From assembly GCA_016781635.1 (NCBI GenBank), contig JADDPY010000399.1:1-5149 (forward strand): a DNA stretch of 5,149 nucleotides, in the 5' to 3' direction. The translations under genes and the position numbers were made by a program. Below are positions 1 to 5,149 of this stretch, piece by piece (position 1 is the first letter of the stretch; each line of letters opens with the position of its first letter). The notes under the pieces are model-generated. The model was not told the DNA's origin. It saw only the letters and a list, made by a program, of their open reading frames with translations, and searched no databases. The stretch comes from Rubrobacter sp. GTDB lineage: Bacteria; Actinomycetota; Rubrobacteria; Rubrobacterales; Rubrobacteraceae.

Positions 1-1398
<1,398 letters not shown>

Positions 1399-1476
1399 CG
1401 TCTCGTGATGCAGAAAAGCTAAAGTTTGCGTTTGGTTGTGCCGATAACTTCGTTGAGCGAGCCGGGCTATTACTGC

Positions 1477-1481
1477 GGAGG
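1477..1481 (+). promoter_or_regulatory. Ribosome binding site of pilT
   Basis: GGAGG lies 9 bases before the ATG at 1491 and supports that start over downstream alternatives. A second ATG follows directly at 1494, so initiation one codon later cannot be excluded. The preceding 92-bp gap holds no clear rho-independent terminator and no convincing promoter hexamers. Confidence 0.8.
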
Positions 1482-1490
1482 TAGGTAGAC

Positions 1491-2630
1491 ATGATGCTGG
1501 AGAGTGGGCTCAACGATTATTTGTTCGATACCATCAAGATGGGGGCGAGCGACCTGCACGTTACCGTCGGTCTGCCGCCGATGGTGCGGATACACGGTAA
1601 GGTCCAGCCCCTGGATTACCCGCCATTAACGGGGCAGACGACTCGGGAGATGGTCTACGATATTCTCTCCAACGATCAGCGCCAGCGGCTGGAGAGCGAG
1701 TGGGAGCTCGATTTTGCCTACACCCTGCCCCGGACCGCCCGCTTCCGCGTCAACGTCTACTTCCAGCGCGGCTCCATCGGGGCGGCGTTCCGAACGATTC
1801 CGCACGATATCAAGAACTTCAAGGAGCTCGGGCTCCCGAACGCCATCGAGCAGATGGCGAACGTACCGCGCGGCCTCGTCCTTGTGACGGGGCCGACGGG
1901 TTCGGGCAAATCCACGACGCTGGCTTCCATGATCGACAAGATCAACCAGGAGCGGGCCGAGCACATCATGAGCGTGGAGGACCCCATAGAGTTCCTCCAC
2001 AAGCACAAGAAGTGCATCGTCAACCAGCGCGAGGTCAACCAGGACACGAAGAGCTTCGCCCAGGCGCTAAAGCACGTCCTGCGCCAGGACCCGGACGTAA
2101 TCCTCGTCGGTGAGATGCGCGACCTCGAGACCATCGGCCTCGCCATCAGCGCGGCCGAGACGGGCCACCTCGTCTTCGGGACGCTGCACACGCAGGACGC
2201 CCCGCAGACCGTCGACCGCATCATCGACGTCTTCCCGCCGAGCCAGCAGGGCCAGGTGAGGGCGCAGCTCGCGATCGCGTTGCAAGGCATCGTAACCCAG
2301 ACCCTACTCCCCAAGCGCGACGGCAAGGGGCGGGTCGCCGCCTGCGAGATCCTCGTTCCGACGCCGGGCGTCAGGAACCTGATCCGCGAGGGGAAAAACC
2401 ACCAGATCTACTCCGCAATGCAGACCGGCGGCAAGTTTGGGATGCAGACGATGGACGCGGCTCTCGTCGAGCTCGTGCGCAAGAGTGCCATCTCGCGCGA
2501 GGAGGCCGAGAAGCGTTCGAGCAACGTAGACGAACTCAGGCGACTTATGGGCGGCTCCGGCGCCACGCCGTCGGCGCCCGCTGCCGCGGCGCCCGCAAAA
2601 TCCGGTTACGCGGCTTTCGGGCGACGGTAA
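1491..2630 (+). CDS. pilT: Type IV pilus retraction ATPase PilT
   Basis: Cytoplasmic hexameric ATPase that drives pilus depolymerisation and retraction, the force behind twitching motility and uptake of pilus-bound DNA. At 379 aa it is slightly longer than a typical PilT (~345-350 aa) because of a C-terminal tail. The N-terminal PAS-like domain (about 1-100) has the family's GASDLHVTVGLPP signature at 18-30. The core carries Walker A GPTGSGKST (134-142), Asp box SVEDPIEF (161-168), Walker B DPDVILVGEMRD (200-211) and His box GTLHTQDA (230-237). The segment GVRNLIREGK (293-302) matches the PilT-specific AIRNLIRE motif needed for retraction, and the tetracysteine metal site of PilB is absent; together these separate it from PilB. 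Residues from about 354 to the end are an Ala/Pro/Gly-rich, probably disordered tail. It sits between pilB and pilC and is probably co-transcribed with them. Confidence 0.95.
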   Translation: MMLESGLNDYLFDTIKMGASDLHVTVGLPPMVRIHGKVQPLDYPPLTGQTTREMVYDILSNDQRQRLESEWELDFAYTLPRTARFRVNVYFQRGSIGAAFRTIPHDIKNFKELGLPNAIEQMANVPRGLVLVTGPTGSGKSTTLASMIDKINQERAEHIMSVEDPIEFLHKHKKCIVNQREVNQDTKSFAQALKHVLRQDPDVILVGEMRDLETIGLAISAAETGHLVFGTLHTQDAPQTVDRIIDVFPPSQQGQVRAQLAIALQGIVTQTLLPKRDGKGRVAACEILVPTPGVRNLIREGKNHQIYSAMQTGGKFGMQTMDAALVELVRKSAISREEAEKRSSNVDELRRLMGGSGATPSAPAAAAPAKSGYAAFGRR

Positions 2631-2650
2631 TCCCCGAAGGTAGGGCGGAG

Positions 2651-2657
2651 AGGAAGG
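2651..2657 (+). promoter_or_regulatory. Ribosome binding site that decides the TTG start of pilC
   Basis: AGGAAGG ends 6 bases before TTG 2664, preceded by a further GGAG at 2647-2650, in the 33-bp pilT-pilC gap. It supports the rare TTG start; the next in-frame ATG (2739) would remove the conserved N-terminal segment. Confidence 0.75.
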
Positions 2658-2663
2658 CTTACT

Positions 2664-3875
2664 TTGGCGGTTTTTGCTTACAAGGCCCGTAGCCGGGCGG
2701 GCGAGATCCTGGAAGACAAGATCGAGGGCAACGACACGATGAGCGTGGCGACGGCCCTCAGGCAGCAGGGTCTTCTCGTCATCGACATCAAGGAGCAGGG
2801 CGTCGGGCAGAAGGATATCCTCGAGCCCTTCAAGAAGGTCAAGCTCTCCGACCTCGTCGTTTTTACCAGGCAGTTCGCGACGATGATCAACGCTGGCCTC
2901 CCGATCGTGCGCTGCCTCTACGTCCTCTCCGAGCAGACGGACAACAAGAAGCTCAAGGACGTCCTCGACGAGGTCCGCAAGGACGTCGAGGCGGGCCTCG
3001 CGCTCTCCGAGGCCCTGGACAAGCACCCCAAGATCTTCGGCAAGCTCTACACCGAGATGGTCCGGGCCGGCGAGATCGGCGGTATCCTCGACGAGGTGCT
3101 GCTACGCATCGCGAGCCAGCTCGAGAAGGACCAGGAGCTCCGGCGTAAGGTCAAGAGCGCGATGACATACCCGACGGTAGTCCTCATCCTCGCCATCCTC
3201 GCCGCCTCGTTCATGTTGATCTTTATCGTCCCCATCTTCGCCAAGATGTTCGAGGACCTCGGGGGAGACCTGCCCATCCCGACGCAGATTGCGATGGGCC
3301 TCTCCAGCATCCTCACGAGCATCTTCGGCATCCTTCTCTACGTCGGCGCCGGCGTCGGCGTCTTCCTCTTCCTGAGGTGGCGCAAGACGGAAAATGGTCG
3401 CAAGGCAGTCGATCCGGTAATGCTGAAGATACCCGCCAAGATCGGGGACATTATCCACAAGGTCGCCCTCGCGCGTTTCGCCCGCACCCTCGGGACCCTG
3501 AGCGCAGCGGGTGTACCTATCCTGCAGGCTTTGGAGATCACGGCGACGTCGTCCGGCAACTGGGTGATCGAGAGGGCGCTCCTCAAGAGCCGCCAGGCAA
3601 TCCGGGAAGGGTTGCCAATCTATCAGCCTCTGGAGGAGGAGAGCGCCTTCCCCCCGATGGTGACGCGCATGATCGCGGTCGGGGAGGAAACGGGCGATAT
3701 CGATGGGATGCTCACGAAGATAGCCGAGTTTTACGAGTCCGAGGTGGACGCCGCGGTCAAGGCTCTCACGTCCATCATCGAGCCCCTGATGATCGTGGTC
3801 GTCGGCGGTATCGTCGGCGGCATCATCGTCGCGATGTACCTGCCGATGTTCAAGATCTTCGAGCTCATCGAGTAG
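2664..3875 (+). CDS. pilC: Type IV pilus inner-membrane platform protein PilC
   Basis: Polytopic inner-membrane protein of the GspF/PilC (T2SSF) family that forms the platform on which PilB and PilT act, coupling their rotation to pilin insertion or removal. At 403 aa it is the usual family length. TTG is chosen as start because the product then begins MAVFAYKARSRAG, matching the canonical family N terminus, and a strong ribosome binding site precedes it. Two homologous T2SSF cytoplasmic domains lie at about 65-190 and 268-392; their internal repeat shows as AGLPIVRCL (77-85) against AGVPILQAL (282-290), and as RAGEIGG (134-140) against VGEETGDIDG (339-348). Hydrophobic membrane segments are at about 170-192, 216-238 and 373-393. 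It ends with TAG 33 residues after the last conserved domain begins to close, with no truncation. No prepilin or assembly gene follows within the window. Confidence 0.95.
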   Translation: MAVFAYKARSRAGEILEDKIEGNDTMSVATALRQQGLLVIDIKEQGVGQKDILEPFKKVKLSDLVVFTRQFATMINAGLPIVRCLYVLSEQTDNKKLKDVLDEVRKDVEAGLALSEALDKHPKIFGKLYTEMVRAGEIGGILDEVLLRIASQLEKDQELRRKVKSAMTYPTVVLILAILAASFMLIFIVPIFAKMFEDLGGDLPIPTQIAMGLSSILTSIFGILLYVGAGVGVFLFLRWRKTENGRKAVDPVMLKIPAKIGDIIHKVALARFARTLGTLSAAGVPILQALEITATSSGNWVIERALLKSRQAIREGLPIYQPLEEESAFPPMVTRMIAVGEETGDIDGMLTKIAEFYESEVDAAVKALTSIIEPLMIVVVGGIVGGIIVAMYLPMFKIFELIE

Positions 3876-4031
3876 CGGAAGTGTAGGTTCTGATTACAAC
3901 TCGGAGTATCTCACCGTAAATCGGCGAGGCTGACTTGGTCGTCAACAACATTGGTGCTAATGGTATGCATGCCTCACGGAACCGGGAGGAGAGGACCGCC
4001 CCGCGTGGGGTACTAGAGTGTGTCCGTGGAG
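3876..4031. other. Intergenic stretch between pilC and the LysR remnant
   Basis: These 156 bp have no convincing gene and lie between convergent features: pilC ends from the left and the LysR remnant ends from the right. Visible items are a short SDR-like translated motif at 3932-3964 (see findings), an imperfect 12-bp palindrome GGTATGCATGCC at 3962-3973, a purine-rich, ribosome-binding-site-like GGGAGGAGAGGA at 3984-3995 with no gene behind it, and a short GC hairpin CCCC-GCGT-GGGG at 3999-4010. No T-run follows the hairpin in either direction, so a rho-independent terminator is not demonstrated, although termination of both transcription units would be expected here. Confidence 0.5.
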
Positions 4032-4912
4032 CTACGGATCAGTGTTGGGTAAGTCAGACACTTTACCGCCTGCCACCTCGCGTACGGTGCGGATGAAGTT
4101 TTTCACTAGCTTCGATTCGTTTCCCTCGACCCAAGCCAGCCCCATCCAGCTCGTGGCGTCGGGCACGTCCAGGGTACGGTACACGACACCTTCTCGGCTG
4201 ATCCGCCCGGCGGAGCTAGGTAGAATGGCAATACCGACGCCGCTCGCCACCAAACCAACGATCGTTTGGAGGTGAACCGCGTGTTGCGCGACCTTCGGGA
4301 AGGCGCCAACGCGCTGGAACAGCTCGACGATCTGAGCGTGAAAACCGGGAATCAGTTGGCGCGTAAAGAATATCAAGGGCAGATCGGCTATCACTTCCAG
4401 CGATACGTGGTCGATCTCCTCTAGCGGGTGGCCCGAGGGCACGGCGACTACCAACCGCTCTTCGAACACCGGCTCAAACTGAATGCCCGGCGCCCGCACT
4501 GGTAACCGCACCAGCCCTACCTTTATCTCATCCTCGTACAGCGCGTCTACCTGTTGAGCGCTGGTCAGTTCCTTGAGTTCCAGCTCGACGCCACCGAACC
4601 GCTCGCGGAAGAGCCGTATCGAGGGGGGTAGCAAGTCAAGGTCGCCGAGCTTATGAAGCCCTCATGCAGTTTGCCCTGCGTCCCGTGCTCGGCGCCCCTA
4701 GCTGCGTCCCGCGCCTCTTCCACGGCACCAAGTATCGCCCGTGTCTTCTCCAGAAAAGCGCGCCCCGCGTCGGTGAGAGTTACTTGCCGGGTGCTTCGAT
4801 TCAGTAACTTGACCCCCAACTCCGCCTCCAAGCCTTTGCTCTGCATGCTCAATGGCGACTGGCTCATGTGCAGCCTCTGGGCGGCCCGTCCGAAGTGGTT
4901 CTCCTCGGCCAC
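4032..4912 (-). pseudogene. LysR-family transcriptional regulator, frameshifted and lacking its normal N terminus
   Basis: LysR-type DNA-binding regulator in two frames. The upstream half (4912 down to about 4634) encodes the winged helix-turn-helix, with FGRAAQRLHMSQSPLS and LGVKLLNRSTRQVTLTDAG followed by the linker helix and LHEGFISSATLT. The downstream half (4634 to the TAG at 4032-4034, about 200 aa) encodes the periplasmic-binding-like effector domain, with LKELTSAQQVDAL, GLVRLPV, VAVPSGHPL and GLVASGVGIAILP. Adding one T (one A on the plus strand, in the AA at 4633-4634) joins them as ATLTLLPPSIRLF, the expected family sequence; the repaired product would be about 293 aa from GTG 4912, against a usual ~300. 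The first ~10 residues of the HTH domain are also missing: upstream in frame reads PAPRRFAVAEENHF with no start codon. The effector domain resembles the CatM/BenM/aromatic-responsive group. Real decay is likely, but a sequencing error at the short A run is possible for the frameshift alone. Confidence 0.88.
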
Positions 4913-4943
4913 CGCGAACCGGCGGGGGGCAGGGAACGGTTCG

Positions 4944-4962
4944 GAGGGACCGTCGGACCCTC
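4944..4962. repeat. Imperfect inverted repeat at the LysR/M24 junction
   Basis: GAGGGACC (4944-4951), a 3-base spacer GTC, then GGACCCTC (4955-4962): arms match at 7 of 8 positions with one A/A mismatch. It lies between the two divergent coding remnants, where a regulator operator or a leader hairpin could be. The GGACC pentamer is also directly repeated (4947-4951 and 4955-4959). It could equally be a chance feature of GC-rich sequence. Confidence 0.4.
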
Positions 4963-4977
4963 GGGCAGACGAACACC

Positions 4978-5149
4978 TTGCTGGAACGAGGCGTAGACCT
5001 CGAACGGCTCCGCGGGGATCGGCTTCGCAAGGTCCAGGCGGAGATGCGGGCCCGCGACGTCGGGGCCCTTCTCCTGACGGACCCCATAAACATCCGCTAC
5101 GTAACCGGTGTCAGCGTGATGCCGTTGTGGTCGGCCACGAACCTCGACG
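4978..5149 (+). CDS. M24-family (creatinase / Xaa-Pro peptidase-like) protein, N-terminal part, 3'-truncated by window edge
   Basis: The plus frame 1 is open from the stop at 4810 to the window end. From TTG 4978 it reads LLERGVDLERLRGDRLRKV, then QAEMRARDVGALLLTDPINI and RYVTGVSVMPLWSATNLD. The arrangement of an RLxR-type helix, 'alLLTDPxNIRYxTG' and MPLW is characteristic of the creatinase N-terminal domain that precedes the pita-bread metallohydrolase domain of M24 peptidases; the catalytic metal ligands would lie beyond the window. The DPxNIRYxT...MxLW pattern is close to what I recall of the DddP (DMSP lyase)-like branch, but substrate cannot be assigned from 57 codons. The start is uncertain: no ribosome binding site stands at proper distance from TTG 4978, no ATG/GTG/TTG occurs in frame between 4855 and 4977, and the ATG at 4852 lies inside the antisense LysR sequence. 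The similarity seems to extend a little upstream of 4978 (RRTLGQTNTLLERG), suggesting that the original start may be lost. Divergent from the LysR remnant, its probable former regulator. Confidence 0.75.
   Translation, partial: MLERGVDLERLRGDRLRKVQAEMRARDVGALLLTDPINIRYVTGVSVMPLWSATNLD

Noticed and set aside
1399..1490. Possible c-di-GMP-I (GEMM) riboswitch before pilT, suggested by AAAAGCTAAAG and GGTAGGTAG
   Set aside because: GGTAGGTAG overlaps the ribosome binding site region, but the conserved GCAAA junctions, GNRA loop and paired stems of the GEMM fold are not present in 92 bp. No clear -35/-10 pair was found either.
2304..3026. 240-codon minus-strand frame opposite pilT/pilC
   Set aside because: It spans the end of pilT, the gap and the start of pilC, and its composition is that of an in-phase antisense shadow (Leu/Asp/Arg-rich); both sense genes are certain.
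4021..4040. Hairpin TCCGT-ggagct-ACGGA overlapping the LysR stop codon as a terminator
   Set aside because: The stem is only 5 bp with no T-tract on either strand; too weak to call.
4018..4275. 85-codon plus-strand frame
   Set aside because: It lies opposite the LysR effector domain, whose conserved motifs are clear on the minus strand.
4698..5093. 131-codon minus-strand frame across the LysR/M24 junction, and another open minus frame opposite the M24 segment
   Set aside because: The first is an Arg/Pro/Ser-rich shadow in a frame other than that of the LysR HTH. The second reads protein-like but is exactly in triplet phase with the plus-strand M24 frame, where stops are rare in GC-rich genes; the plus strand carries the recognisable family motif.

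Overview
The window looks like part of a chromosome from a GC-rich bacterium, most likely a high-GC actinobacterial-type lineage. I think of Rubrobacter-like bacteria because of the pilB-pilT-pilC gene order and the protein style, but this is inference from memory, not a search result. It has two parts with different character.

Left part (1-3875): three co-directional genes of a type IV pilus motor. They are the 3' part of pilB (extension ATPase, cut by the left window edge), a complete pilT (retraction ATPase) and a complete pilC (inner-membrane platform protein). All key ATPase motifs are intact in both motors: Walker A, Asp box, Walker B and His box. PilB also has its two CxxC pairs. Gaps are 92 bp (pilB-pilT) and 33 bp (pilT-pilC), and both downstream genes have clear purine-rich ribosome binding sites; pilC starts with TTG. 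PilB would drive pilus assembly on the PilC platform and PilT would drive disassembly, giving twitching, adhesion or DNA uptake. No prepilin, prepilin peptidase or pilMNO gene follows inside the window.

Right part (3876-5149): about 156 bp of non-coding or degraded sequence, then a minus-strand LysR-family regulator that is broken. A one-base deletion near 4633 splits the helix-turn-helix half from the effector-binding half, and the normal first ~10 codons are absent. Immediately beyond it, on the plus strand and divergent, the 5' part of an M24-family (creatinase / Xaa-Pro peptidase-like) gene begins and runs off the right edge. The two genes meet with no recognisable intergenic promoter region and neither has a good start codon at the junction, so this looks like a deletion or rearrangement scar.

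No tRNA, rRNA, CRISPR array, transposase or complete mobile element was seen. The most notable points are the broken regulator, the abrupt LysR/M24 junction, the partial M24 gene with a DddP-like N-terminal signature, and the pilus operon ending in decayed sequence. I do not see convincing evidence for a wholly new system.
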